Assembly (NCBI RefSeq): GCF_025244705.1
Contig: NZ_CP104207.1
Coordinates: 1,922,001 to 1,986,000, forward strand
Reading direction: 5' to 3'
Origin: Sphingopyxis sp. PET50
GTDB lineage: Bacteria; Pseudomonadota; Alphaproteobacteria; Sphingomonadales; Sphingomonadaceae
DNA length: 64,000 bases
Shown: positions 49,140 through 59,420 of the stretch, piece by piece
How the letters are laid out: each line of letters opens with the position of its first letter
Numbering within the stretch: the stretch's first letter is position 1
Translations under genes and position numbers: made by a program
The notes under the pieces: model-generated
The model's input: only the letters and a program-made list of their open reading frames with translations
Database searches by the model: none
Told to the model about the DNA's origin: nothing

Positions 49140-49211
49140 CTGCCCCCCATTGAGCGCCATGCGCCCGACCGATCGCCCCCGCCGCCGGGCTATCCCAGCC
49201 CGGTGCTGCTG

Positions 49212-50081
49212 TCAAAGCGCGGTGGCGATGAGGTCGGCGAGGCGCTGCGGCGCTTCCATCGGGATGAAGTGGCTGAGGTCGCCCCATTGCTCGTCGCGCA
49301 CCGCCCCCAGCGCGGCGCCGAGACCGGGCCAGGTCGGGCTGACCGAAAAATCGAGCGCGCCCTCGCGCTCGCCCGTCCGGGCACGGATCACGCTGACCGG
49401 CGCCGCGATGCGGTCGAACCAGGCATAGGGGCTCGTGCGTAGCGCGCTGAGATAGACCGACGCTTCCAGCGCGGGCGGGCATGCCAGTTCCCACTCCTCG
49501 CCTTCCGTCGTCGGCAGCAGGCCATAGCGACAATAGTCGGCGAGCACTTCGGGCCGCCAATGCGCATAGGGCGCGCGCGTCGCGAAATGCGCCGCCATCC
49601 CCTCCCAGCCCTGCCAGCGGTTCCGCCGCCGCACCACGGGATGCTCGGCGGGATCGGGGATCGGCTGCGCCTCGCCGGGGTAGAATTCGGGCGGCATAAT
49701 GACCGGGTCGATCAGGAACAAATGCCGGAAAGCGGCGGGCCGGGCGGCCCCCAGCCGGGTCAGCACATAGCCGCCCATGCTGTGTCCGCATCCGACAATC
49801 GGCGTCCCCGCGAACCGGTCGACCAGCGGCAGCAGAAAATCCGACGTCGCCCCCCAGTCGGACAGCGACGCGGGCCTGGCGCTCCGCCCATGCCCGCGGT
49901 GATCGGGCGCGACAACGTGCGTTCCGGCAGGAAGCGACGCCACGACCTGGTCCCAGAGCCGGGCGTGAAAACCCGTGGCATGGAGCAGCAGCACCGATGG
50001 CCGATCCGACCGTTCCCCCCATTCGAACCAGCATATATCGCCGTCCGGCGCGGCGAGCCGGTGTTCGCGCGGCCCGCTCAT
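49212..50081 (-). CDS. Alpha/beta hydrolase
   Basis: 289 residues. Oxyanion region VLLLHATGFHARLWDQVV, strand VVAPDHRGHGRSARP, nucleophile elbow VGCGHSMGGYVL with Ser101, and the C-terminal histidine in GDLSHFIPMEAPQRLADLI. This is the usual esterase/epoxide hydrolase/haloalkane dehalogenase fold with serine as nucleophile, hence an esterase-like activity; the substrate is unknown. It starts 5 bp after the aspS stop and is presumably co-transcribed with it, but no functional link is evident. Confidence 0.86.
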   Translation of the reverse strand: MSGPREHRLAAPDGDICWFEWGERSDRPSVLLLHATGFHARLWDQVVASLPAGTHVVAPDHRGHGRSARPASLSDWGATSDFLLPLVDRFAGTPIVGCGHSMGGYVLTRLGAARPAAFRHLFLIDPVIMPPEFYPGEAQPIPDPAEHPVVRRRNRWQGWEGMAAHFATRAPYAHWRPEVLADYCRYGLLPTTEGEEWELACPPALEASVYLSALRTSPYAWFDRIAAPVSVIRARTGEREGALDFSVSPTWPGLGAALGAVRDEQWGDLSHFIPMEAPQRLADLIATAL

Positions 50082-50086
50082 GCGGC

Positions 50087-51869
50087 TCAGCCCTTCGGCC
50101 CGTCCACGATACGGATGCCGAGTTCCTTGAGCTGCTTCTCGCTGACCGGCGCCGGGGCGCCCATCATCAGGTCCTCGGCCTTCTGGTTCATCGGGAAGAC
50201 GACGACCTCGCGGATATTCGGCTCGTCGGCGAGCAGCATCACGATGCGGTCGACGCCCGGCGCCGAACCGCCGTGCGGCGGCGCGCCATATTTGAAGGCA
50301 TTGATCATGCCGCTGAAGTTCGCATCGACATCGGCCTGGCTGTAGCCCGCGATCTCGAACGTCTTATACATGATGTCGGGGCGATGGTTGCGGATCGCGC
50401 CCGACGACAGTTCGACGCCGTTGCAGACGATGTCATATTGCCAGGCAAGAATGTCGAGCGGGTCCTTGGTCTCCAGCGCTTCGAGCTCGCCCTGCGGCAT
50501 CGAGAAGGGGTTGTGGCTGAAGTCGATCTTGCCCGTCTCTTCGTCGGCTTCGAACATCGGGAAGTCGACGATCCAGCACATTTCGAACCTGTTCGGGTCG
50601 ATCAGTTCCAGCTGTTCGGCAACGCGGGTGCGGGCAAAGCCGGCGAGCTTGGCGGCGGTCGCTTCCTTGCCCGCGGCAAAGAACAGCCCGTCGTCGGGGC
50701 CGATGCCGAGCTCGGCGGCCAGCACGTCCATCTTGTCGGACCCATGGTTCTTGGCGATCGGACCGCCCCACTCGCCGCCCTTGCGCGTCGCATAGCCGAG
50801 GCCCGCGAAGCCCTCGCCCTGCGCCCAGCTGTTCATGTCGTCGAAGAATTTGCGGCTCTTCTCGGCGGTCGCCGGCTGCCGGAATCGCGCGCACCACGTC
50901 GCCCGCCGCGACGATATCGGCGAAGCGGCCGAAACCCGACCCCACGAAGTGCGACGAGACATCGGTGATGATGAGCGGGTTGCGCAGGTCGGGCTTGTCG
51001 TTGCCATATTTGAGCATCGACTCGCGGTACGGAATGCGCGGGAACGAACCGGCCGGCGTCACCGACCTGCCGTTCGCATATTCCTCGAATACGCCCGCGA
51101 GCACGGGCTCGATCGCATTGAACACATCGTCCTGCGTGACAAAGCTCATCTCGAAGTCGAGCTGATAGAACTCGCCCGGCGAGCGGTCGGCGCGCGCGTC
51201 CTCGTCGCGGAAGCAGGGCGCGATCTGGAAATAGCGGTCGAAGCCCGCGACCATCAGCAACTGCTTGAACATCTGCGGCGCCTGCGGCAGCGCGTAGAAT
51301 TTGCCGGGGTGGACGCGGCTCGGCACCAGATAGTCGCGCGCGCCCTCGGGCGACGAGGCGGTCAGGATCGGCGTCTGATATTCGGTAAAGCCCTGTTCGA
51401 CCATACGGCGGCGCAGGCTGGCGATGACGTTCGAGCGCAGCAGGATATTCTGGTGCAGGCGGTCGCGGCGCAGGTCGAGGAAGCGGTATTTCAGGCGGAT
51501 ATCCTCGGGATATTCCTGTTCGCCCGCAACCGGCATCGGCAGCTCGACCGCCGCCGACTGCACCGCGACCTCGCGCGCACGCACTTCGATCTCGCCCGTC
51601 GGCAGGTTGGCGTTGACCGTCTCCGCCGAGCGCGCGACGACGTCGCCGGTCACCGTCACGACGCTTTCGGCGCGCAGGCCGTCGAGGATCGCGAAGGCCG
51701 GATCGCTCGAGTCCGCGACGATCTGGGTCAGGCCATAATGGTCGCGCAGATCGACGAACAGCAGCCCGCCATGGTCGCGCTTGCGATGCACCCAGCCCGA
51801 GAGGCGGACATTCTGGCCGACATGCTCGGCGCGAAGCTGACCGCAGGTGTGCGTGCGATAGGCGTGCAT
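50087..51869 (-). CDS. aspS: Aspartate--tRNA(Asp/Asn) ligase (apparent 1-base frameshift)
   Basis: 593 residues after correction, from the ATG at 51867-51869 ([20 protein letters not shown]). It has an N-terminal OB fold ([20 protein letters not shown]) and class II motif 2 with [20 protein letters not shown]. The bacterial GAD insert follows, then motif 3, [20 protein letters not shown]. One extra base near 50876 (CCGGC[A]GCCGG) breaks the frame before [20 protein letters not shown]. It charges tRNA-Asp. If no separate AsnRS exists in the genome it may also charge tRNA-Asn, with GatCAB. Confidence 0.95.
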
Positions 51870-51973
51870 TTTTTCATCTTTCAATATCCGGGGGAGCGCG
51901 GGCGAAAAGCCGCGCCGACATGGCCGCGCCTAAGGCAGGGCGACGCGCCATTTGTCAAGGGTGAAGGGCCGTT

Positions 51974-53486
51974 TCAGCCGGTCAGGCCCAGCCTGTCGAG
52001 CACCTCGCTGCGAAACATCGCGCGATGCGCCGGATCGGGGATCAGCCGGTCGCGCGCCCTGCGCCATCGCTGCAAATCTTCCCCGTAATCGGCCGCGACG
52101 CGCGTCCCATCGAGCCGGCAGCTTTTGGCCCAATGGCGGGTGAAGGCCACCTTCTCCCGGTCGAGCAGTTCGACGACACGGGCATAAGCGTCTTCGGTGC
52201 GCGGACTGCGCGGGCCATCGAAGTCGATCACCGCATTATGGGTGAAACGCGCCGGGGCGAGCAGCCCTTGGGCGCGCTCCATGAAGCGCAACGTCACCGC
52301 GGTGGAACCGCCGTGCCGCGTATAGATGCCGCAGATCAGTTCGAACACATGCGACAGATCGCTGCGGTCGATCGTCACCGAGGCGTTGAACAGGTCGGCG
52401 AGCGGCCGATGGGTATCGAGCCCCTCGCCCCACGTGCCGTGCACCGGCGGGTGATCGACATCGGGGCCCGCCGCATAGCCCATCTTCATCGCGAACTGGA
52501 GCAGGGCGCCGCGCGCCCAGGGATAATCGTCGAGCAGGCGACCGAGCAGGCTGAGTGCGTCATAACCCGCGCCGAGCTGGCCCGGCGTCGCCCGGTCGTA
52601 ATCGGCGCGCCATGGTTCGGCATAGAGGAAACGCAGCATCGCTCGGCCGTTTGAACGGCTTGTACGGATTGACGATCATCTGGACGAAATCGGGATCGCG
52701 ATCGAGCGCATACGCCGCCGAGAAGCGCCGGAAATCCCCCGCCGCCAGCCAATCGATCGCCACGCGATCCACTTTCCGCAGATTCTGGATCGGGCGGACG
52801 AGGAATTTGGGGACGCTGTCGACGACCAGCGCGGTAATGATCCCGAGCGCGCCGATCGGAAGCTGGGCGGCCGCGAAGACATCGTCGTCGCGAAGCGGCA
52901 CCGAACCGGTTGCTGCGATGAAGGCGTCGCTCATCACACCCGCCGCCGGTTCGATCCAGTGAACGCCACCCGGCGTCACCAGTTGCACTGCGCGGATATG
53001 GTCCTGAATGCCGCCGCGCACCACCATCGACCCGTGCGTGCCGGTCGCCGCGGCGCCCGCGAACGTCTGCCCGTTGCCCGCCCCGCTCGTCCACAAGGAG
53101 CGCTGCTGTTCCTCGAGCTTGTCCGACACCTCGTCGACGAGCGCGCCCGCCTCGACGAGCATCAGCCCGGCGGCATCGACGCCTGGGCGCACATCGCCGG
53201 ACGCGACCCGGAAACAGCGGTTGAAGCGGCGCGTGTGGAGCAACCAGGCGTCCGAGCAGATGTTGACGTTCGACGGCGACCAGCCCGCTCCCAGCGGGCG
53301 CACGCGCTTGCCTTCGCGCTGCGCCGCCGCCAGCCAGTCCCGCACCGCCGCCGCCGCGATCGCGAGTTCGTCGCGGCCCCGCGCGGCGTCGCCGCTGCGC
53401 AGCGCGAATCGGGCCGCATTCTCGCACACGCCGGTCCCGTGATAATTGGTCCAGCGCCCCGCTTCGCCGATAGGAATAAGCGGCAT
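51974..53486 (-). CDS. FAD-binding oxidoreductase, sugar-1,4-lactone oxidase-like (apparent 1-base frameshift)
   Basis: 503 residues after correction, starting at an ATG overlapping the stop of the upstream gene (TGATG). The PCMH-type FAD domain is visible in RPLGAGWSPSNVNICSDAWL, GAGNGQTFAGAAATGTHGSM and AQLPIGALGIITALVVDSVP. The C-terminal ALO-like domain (about 280-503) has a FVQMIVNPYKPFKRPSMLRF joint, where one extra G near 52641 breaks the frame, and ends MFRSEVLDRLGLTG. The family oxidises aldonolactones or related alcohols. The usual C-terminal HWxK-type motif is represented by FTRHWAKSCRLD. The substrate is unknown. Confidence 0.83.
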
Positions 53487-53815
53487 CAGGCGTCTCCCAG
53501 CGGCTGGATGCCGGCATGGGCGCGCCAGGCAACGGTGACGGGGCGCTTCAGGCCGAGCGTGAAGATGGCGGTCAATATCTGCCGCCGCGTCGTATAGACG
53601 CGCAGGTCGCACAGGCCGTGATCGGCCTCGGGCGTCACGAACGGCTGCCGCGCTTCGGCGGCCAGACCCCAATATTTCAGCGTTACGACCATCGATTCTT
53701 CGTCGAGCGGCCGCGGATTGGCGATCGAGACGAAGAGATCGCCCTGCCCCGCCATATATTGCCCGACGAGCAGCAGCAGAAACAATGCCGCCAGCCCCCA
53801 TCCGACCCACATCAT
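53486..53815 (-). CDS. Small membrane-anchored protein, unknown function
   Basis: 109 residues with one N-terminal membrane helix (about 3-20, WVGWGLAALFLLLLVGQY) and a soluble domain: FVSIANPRPLDEESMVVTLK, DLRVYTTRRQILTAIFTLGL. I do not recognise a family. It is coupled to the FAD oxidase (TGATG overlap), so it may anchor it or serve as its partner at the membrane, which is inference. It diverges from rnd with a 110-bp shared promoter region. Confidence 0.7.
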   Translation of the reverse strand: MMWVGWGLAALFLLLLVGQYMAGQGDLFVSIANPRPLDEESMVVTLKYWGLAAEARQPFVTPEADHGLCDLRVYTTRRQILTAIFTLGLKRPVTVAWRAHAGIQPLGDA

Positions 53816-53925
53816 GCCCCAAAATCCCTTCGTGCATTGGCGGCTAAGCGTTCCGGCTCTGCGACCCCGAAGAGCGTGGGCAATTTTTCCTGCCCGTCCG
53901 CATCAACTAGCTGTATAGGCGCCGC

Positions 53926-55116
53926 ATGCAAGTCCATCCGCTCATCGAAACCAGCGCCGCGCTCGTCGAATTCTGCAACCTCATCAAGGCCAGCGACTTC
54001 ATCGCGGTCGATACCGAGTTCATGCGCGAGAACACCTTCTGGCCCGAGCTCTGCCTGATCCAGGTCGCCAACAGCGAGCATGCCGCGGCGATCGACCCGA
54101 TGGCGAAGGACATGGACCTTGCGCCCCTGCTCGACCTGCTGGTCGGCAATGAGGATATGCTGAAGGTTTTCCATGCCGGCGGGCAGGATGTCGAGATCAT
54201 CTTCAACCTGACCGGCAAGACCCCGCACCCGATCTTCGATACGCAGATCGGCCAGATGGCGCTCGGTCAGGCCGAACAGGTCGGCTATTCGAATCTGGTC
54301 GAGGCGTGGGTCGGCGTCCAGCTCGACAAGGGCGCGCGCTTCACCGACTGGAGCCAGCGTCCGCTCGACAAGCGCCAGATCGACTATGCGATCGGCGACG
54401 TTACCCATCTCGCCAAGATTTTCCCGATGATGCTGAAAAAGCTCGTCAAGACCGGGCGAGGCCACTGGCTCGACGAGGAAATGGAAAAGCTCGCCGATCC
54501 GTCGAACTACAGCGTCGATCCCGATCAGGCGTGGCACCGGATCAAGATACCGTCGCGCAAGCCCGATGTGCTCGGCCGGCTGCAGGCACTGGCTGCCTGG
54601 CGCGAGCGCGAAGCGCGGTCCAAGAATCTGCCGCGCGGCCGCATCGTCAAGGACGAGACGCTCGCCGACCTCGCCGCGCATCCGCCGAAGGATCAGGACG
54701 GCCTCGGCCGCGTGCGCGGGCTTTCGGCGACGTGGAAGTCGAACGACATCGGCGGGCGGTTGATGGATGCCCTCGCCAACGCGAAACCCCTCGGCCGTGA
54801 CGATATGCCCGACCGCGCGCCGCGCGGGCCAGGACTCGGCAAGGAAGGCGCGCTGGTCGCCGATCTGCTCAAGCTGCTGCTCAAAATTCGCGGGCGCGAA
54901 CTCAATGTCGCGGCGCGGCTGATCGCGCGCAGCGACGATCTGGAAGCACTCGCCGCCGGCCGCCGCGACGATATCGCGATGCTGCAGGGCTGGCGCTACG
55001 AGGTGTTCGGGCAGGCCGCGCTCGACCTGGTCGAGGGGCGGATGGGCTTCGCCGTGCAGAACGGCAAGCTGGTGATGAGCAAGATCGAGGCGCCGACCCC
55101 GGTCGAGACCGCCTAA
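53926..55116 (+). CDS. rnd: Ribonuclease D
   Basis: 396 residues. DEDDy exonuclease: FIAVDTEFMRENTFWPELC (Asp29, Glu31), FHAGGQDVEIIFNLTG with the second aspartate, and QIDYAIGDVTHLAKIFP with the tyrosine and final aspartate. The HRDC domain (about 205-285) follows, with RLQALAAWREREARSKNLPR and RIVKDETLADLA. It trims tRNA 3' ends. The stop overlaps the ppx stop on the opposite strand by 4 bp (53926-55116 versus 55113-56608). Confidence 0.94.
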   Translation: MQVHPLIETSAALVEFCNLIKASDFIAVDTEFMRENTFWPELCLIQVANSEHAAAIDPMAKDMDLAPLLDLLVGNEDMLKVFHAGGQDVEIIFNLTGKTPHPIFDTQIGQMALGQAEQVGYSNLVEAWVGVQLDKGARFTDWSQRPLDKRQIDYAIGDVTHLAKIFPMMLKKLVKTGRGHWLDEEMEKLADPSNYSVDPDQAWHRIKIPSRKPDVLGRLQALAAWREREARSKNLPRGRIVKDETLADLAAHPPKDQDGLGRVRGLSATWKSNDIGGRLMDALANAKPLGRDDMPDRAPRGPGLGKEGALVADLLKLLLKIRGRELNVAARLIARSDDLEALAAGRRDDIAMLQGWRYEVFGQAALDLVEGRMGFAVQNGKLVMSKIEAPTPVETA

Positions 55117-56608
55117 AGCAAAATCATGTCGGGCTTGGTGTCGAGCGCCTGCGCCAGCGAGCGCAGTCGGCGATCGACCGACTCGCTCGGCGAGATGATG
55201 CCAGCCCGGGTCGAGGCAAAGCGTCAGCTTGCCCTTGTCGAGCGCGATGCGGCTGGCCTTGAGCGGCGCTTCGACCCCGCCGGTCAGGCGTTGCGCGAGG
55301 CGGATCGCGAGACCCCATTGTCGCGCGCGGGCCAGCCGCTCACCCGACACGAGCGATCCCATCGGCGGAAAATCGCCGTCAGCGCCGCCGAAGCCCGCGT
55401 GGAGCGCCCGCGCCAGCAGGATGCGGCCCGGAATGTCGATACCGCGCCAGTTGCCGTGCAGGCCGATCTCGGTGCCGCGGTCGGCGCGGAAATCGGGGTT
55501 CGCCGACCAGGCGACATCGCTGAGCAGGCTCGCGGCAAGACGGATGCGGCTGTCGGCGGTATCCTCGCTGGCGAACAGCGGTGCGATCCAGTCGGCGAGC
55601 GCCGGACCATGCGGAGCGAAGCGCGCGAGGCGACGGCCCTCGAATTCGGCGGCGACGATCAGGGGATCCTGCGCGCGCGTCGCGGGGTCGAGCGCCTGAT
55701 AGAGCAGGCCTTCGCGAAGGCCCGACGATGAAACCGTCATCTCGGGAACGTCGATGATGTTGACGAGCGCCGCCAGCAAGGCCGCCGCATCGGGCAGCGA
55801 CGCCGCGCGGTTCGACGCCATGCCGGGGATCGCCTTCAATTCCTCGAAACTCAGCCTCCTCGTCGCCCGAATCAGGCGACGAATCGCCGTACGCGGCAGC
55901 GTATGCTGGTCGAGTACCGCGAGCGGATCCTTGGTGATTTCAAGATCAAGACGCGACAGCGCGCGCCACGATCCGCCGACCAGATAGAGCGGCAGGCCCG
56001 CGCAATCGCCCGGCCAGCCCTTGGCGCGCAGCATCTTGCGGATCGTGCGCTCGAACGCCTGCGGGCCGTCCTTGCGCAGCGCGGGGAGGCGCAGCACGCC
56101 GAGCGGGAAGCTGTTGCGGCGCCCGACTTCGCCATTCGACACCTGCGCAAGTTCGAGGCTGCCACCGCCGAGGTCGACCGCGATGCCGTTCGCATCGGGA
56201 ATCGCCGCGATCACGCCAAAGCCCGCAGCTTCGGCTTCTTCCTGTCCGGACAGGAGGCGAATCGTCAGGCCGGCATCGGCGGCGCCCGCAATGAAGTCGG
56301 GTCCGTTGGGTGCATCGCGTACCGCAGCGGTGGCGACGCATTGCAGGTCCTGCACCTCCATGAGCCGCGACAGCAGCGCGTAGCGGCGGAGCGCATAGAG
56401 ACCGCGCTCGGCATCTTCGGGAGCGATCCGGCCATCGACCGAAAGCCCGCGGCCGAGGCCGCATGGCGACCTTTTCGTTGAAGATCACCGCGGGCGCGCG
56501 CGGCGGGCCTTCATAGACCACGAGGCGGACCGAGTTGGAGCCGATGTCGATGACCGCCGAGCGGTGAAGTTTGGGGGCGGGGGTTCGGCGGTTCGGCAAT
56601 TGTGTCAA
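55113..56608 (-). CDS. ppx: Exopolyphosphatase/GppA-type phosphatase (two apparent frameshifts)
   Basis: 497 residues after correction. The ASKHA nucleotide fold is evident: SAVIDIGSNSVRLVVYEGPP, TIRLLSGQEEAEAAGFGV, GIAVDLGGGSLELAQV. An HD-like helical region follows, with RLRAASLL-type segments around DSRIRLAASLLSDVAWSANP. The start codon is TTG (56606-56608), overlapping the ppk1 stop. Extra bases near 56460 and 55182 (the second before GCTCGGC) split the frame. Correcting them gives NEKVAMGLGRGLSVDGRIAP and the end SLAQALDTKPDMILL. It hydrolyses polyphosphate from the end, or pppGpp. Confidence 0.9.
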
Positions 56609-58773
56609 TCTTCACGCATATTGAGGAGCAGCGTCGGGACGTCCTGGCGTTGGTGGAGCGCGGTGCCGCGGCCCGAGAGCGACGGGTTGGTCATGAAATA
56701 ATGGTGCAAGTTAAACGGCTTGTCGCCCGGAGTTAAGCGAGCGTAAGTGCCGTCGGGCTGCAGCACCCAGCTCTGTTCATTGTCGATCAGGTTCGCGACG
56801 AGCACCTGGTCCAATATCTGGTCGTGCACGGTCGGATTTTCGATCGGGATCATATATTCGACGCGGCGGTCGAAGTTGCGCGGCATCCAGTCGGCGCTGG
56901 AGATGTAGAGTTTCGCCTTCTGGTGCGGCAGCGCCGCACCGTTCGCGAAGGCCCAGATGCGGCTATGCTCGAGGAAGCGGCCGACGACCGATTTGACGCG
57001 GATCGTTTCGGAGAGGCCCGGCACGCCGGGGCGCAGGCAGCAGATGCCGCGCACCACCAGTTCGACCGGCACCCCCGCCCCGCTCGCCTCGTACAATTTG
57101 TCGATGATGTCGGGATCGACGAGGCTGTTCATCTTGGCCCAGACGCCCGAGGGCAGGCCGGACCGCGCGGCGGCGATCTCGGCGTCGATCAGCTGGCAAA
57201 GATGCGCGCGCATGTTGAGCGGCGACATGGTCAGCAGCTCCAGCCGCTCGGGTTCGACATAGCCGGTGATGTAGTTGAACAATTGCGCGGCATCGCGGCC
57301 CGCGCGCGGATCGGCGGTGAAGAAACTGAGGTCGGTATAGATGCGCGCGGTGATCGGGTGATAATTGCCGGTGCCGAAGTGGCAATAGGTCTTGTACCCC
57401 TGCCCTTCGCGCCGCACGACCATCGAGATCTTGGCGTGGGTCTTCCACTCGATGAAGCCATAGACGACCTGCACCCCGGCGCGTTCAAGCTGGTTCGCCC
57501 AGAGCAGATTCTGTTCCTCGTCGAAGCGCGCCTTGAGCTCGACCACCGCGGTCACCGACTTGCCCGCCTCTGCCGCCTCGATCAGCGCGCGGATCACCGG
57601 CGACTGATTGCCCGCGCGATAGAGCGTCTGCTTGATCGCGACGACGTCGGGATCGGCCGCCGCCTGGCGCAGGAAGGAGAGCACGACGTCGAAGCTCTCA
57701 TAGGGATGGTGGACGAGGATATCCTTGCTGCGGATCGCCGCGAAGCAGTCGCCGCCATGTTCGCGGATGCGTTCGGGGAAACGCGCCGAAAAGGCCGGGA
57801 ATTTGAGGTCGGGGCGATCGACGTCGACGAGCGCCGACAGCGCAGCGAGGCCCACGAAACCGTCGATCTTCGCCACGATCGCCTCGTGCCCCTGAATATC
57901 GGCGTTGAGCACCGCGGCGAGTTCGCCGGGCATGTCGGCTTCGAGTTCGAGCAGGATGACGCGGCCGCGGCGGCGGCGGCGGATCGCGGTGCGGAACAGG
58001 CGGACGAGATCCTCGGCCTCTTCTTCCAACTCGATATCGCTGTCGCGGATGATGCGGAACACCCCGCGCGAGCGGATGCGGTAGCCGGGGAACAGGGTGT
58101 CGCCGAACAATTCGATCAGATATTCGATCGGCACGAAGCTGGCCGGATCGCCGGGCACCGAGACGAAGCGTGACAGCGACGGCGGGATCATCACCAGTTC
58201 GCGGATATGTTCGCCGCCGGCCTTGCGTTCGAGGTCGAAGATGACGCCGAGGCCGCGGTTCGGAATGAAGGGAAAGGGGTGCGCCGGATCGAGCACCTGG
58301 GGGGTGAGGATCGGGAAAATCTGGTCGATGAAATATTGGCGCAGCGCCGGGCGCAATTTTTCGGGGTCCGACCCTTCGCCGTGGACCGTGATGCCCTGTT
58401 CGCCGAGCAGGCGGTGGAGCAATTGCCATTCGCTCTGCTGCTGGTCGACGAGGCGGTTCACCTCGGCCTCGATCTCGGCAAGCTGCTGCCCCGGCGAGCG
58501 GCCGTCGGCGCTGGGGTCGTCGATGCCCTGAAGCTGCTGGCCCTTCAGCCCCGCGACGCGGACCATGAAGAATTCGTCGAGGTTGCTGCCCGAGATCGAC
58601 AGGAAGCGCAGCCGTTCGAGCAGGGGATGCGCGGGATTGCGCGCCTCCTCCATCACCCGCCGGTTGAAGGCCAGCCAGCTGAGTTCGCGGTTGAAGAAAC
58701 GTTCGGGGCCGAAACTGGGGCCCGCCGTGTCGGCGTCGTTATCAGCGCGAAGAGGTCCACCGGCTATCGACAT
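56605..58773 (-). CDS. ppk1: Polyphosphate kinase 1
   Basis: 722 residues. N-terminal FNRELSWLAFNRRVMEEARN and SGSNLDEFFMVRVAGLKGQQ. The catalytic C1/C2 domains have SVTAVVELKARFDEEQNLLW, YCHFGTGNYHPITARIYTDL with the phosphohistidine candidate in GTGNYH, and KAKLYISSADWMPRNFDRRV. It makes polyphosphate reversibly from ATP. It overlaps ppx by 4 bp and hdaA by 10 bp, giving a translationally coupled synthesis-degradation pair. The frame is intact. Confidence 0.97.
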   Translation of the reverse strand: MSIAGGPLRADNDADTAGPSFGPERFFNRELSWLAFNRRVMEEARNPAHPLLERLRFLSISGSNLDEFFMVRVAGLKGQQLQGIDDPSADGRSPGQQLAEIEAEVNRLVDQQQSEWQLLHRLLGEQGITVHGEGSDPEKLRPALRQYFIDQIFPILTPQVLDPAHPFPFIPNRGLGVIFDLERKAGGEHIRELVMIPPSLSRFVSVPGDPASFVPIEYLIELFGDTLFPGYRIRSRGVFRIIRDSDIELEEEAEDLVRLFRTAIRRRRRGRVILLELEADMPGELAAVLNADIQGHEAIVAKIDGFVGLAALSALVDVDRPDLKFPAFSARFPERIREHGGDCFAAIRSKDILVHHPYESFDVVLSFLRQAAADPDVVAIKQTLYRAGNQSPVIRALIEAAEAGKSVTAVVELKARFDEEQNLLWANQLERAGVQVVYGFIEWKTHAKISMVVRREGQGYKTYCHFGTGNYHPITARIYTDLSFFTADPRAGRDAAQLFNYITGYVEPERLELLTMSPLNMRAHLCQLIDAEIAAARSGLPSGVWAKMNSLVDPDIIDKLYEASGAGVPVELVVRGICCLRPGVPGLSETIRVKSVVGRFLEHSRIWAFANGAALPHQKAKLYISSADWMPRNFDRRVEYMIPIENPTVHDQILDQVLVANLIDNEQSWVLQPDGTYARLTPGDKPFNLHHYFMTNPSLSGRGTALHQRQDVPTLLLNMRED

Positions 58774-59420
58774 ATATCGCTTTCCTGTCGTTCGAGGAGA
58801 TCGGGATCGATCAGCCCCTGTGACAGTAATGTTTCACGCGTGAGACGGACGCCGATGCTGCGCCCGGTCTCCAGCGACGCGGCGTCGAGCGCGGCGACGA
58901 TGCGGTGGATCATCGCATAGCTGCGCTCCATGCGCGGCACGATGTAGGAGGCGACCTCCGGCGCGAGCGCGATGCCGCGCTGCGCGAACAAGGCCTCGAT
59001 CAGGTCGCGGGCAAGGCAGTCGTCGGGCTCGCCGATCGCCAGCACCGGCACCGCGGCCAGCCGCGAGCGGAGGTCGGGAAGCCGGATGTTCCATTCGGCC
59101 GGCGGCGCGTCAGCGATGATCAGCAGCGGGACGCCGCTCATCTGCGCGGCGTTCCAGGCGTGGAACATCTCCTCTTCGGAGACGCTGCCGTGCCCGTCGA
59201 TCACCCGCCCCCCCGTATCGCGTGCGAAGAGGCGCCCGATCAGGCTGCGTCCCGAACCGCGCGGACCGGTCAGCACCGCGGTACGCACCGGCCAGGTCGC
59301 GACATGACGCAGATAGCGCACCGCATCGGCATTGCTGGTGCCGACGATCAGCGGGCCGTCGTTGCTGCCGCCCGCGCTCCAGTCGAGCGGGAGCGCGATC
59401 TGTCCTGGCGCGCGCGCCAT
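58764..59420 (-). CDS. hdaA: HdaA-type DnaA-homologous regulator of replication initiation
   Basis: 218 residues, a DnaA-like AAA+ module without the DNA-binding domain IV. It begins PGQIALPLDW, the clamp-binding motif (QIALPL) expected at the N-terminus of Hda/HdaA. The P-loop is TGPRGSGRSLIGRLF, the Walker B/sensor region is VPLLIIADAPPAEW and sensor II is near the end (MERSYAMIHRIVAALDAASL). HdaA with the beta clamp promotes DnaA-ATP hydrolysis. It is coupled to ppk1 (10-bp overlap) and to the upstream DUF2066-like gene. Confidence 0.88.
   Translation of the reverse strand: MARAPGQIALPLDWSAGGSNDGPLIVGTSNADAVRYLRHVATWPVRTAVLTGPRGSGRSLIGRLFARDTGGRVIDGHGSVSEEEMFHAWNAAQMSGVPLLIIADAPPAEWNIRLPDLRSRLAAVPVLAIGEPDDCLARDLIEALFAQRGIALAPEVASYIVPRMERSYAMIHRIVAALDAASLETGRSIGVRLTRETLLSQGLIDPDLLERQESDICR

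Noticed and set aside
53812-55112. C-terminal extension of the ppx frame through the antisense of rnd
   Set aside because: The rnd protein is complete on the plus strand, and correcting one base near 55182 ends ppx at 55113.
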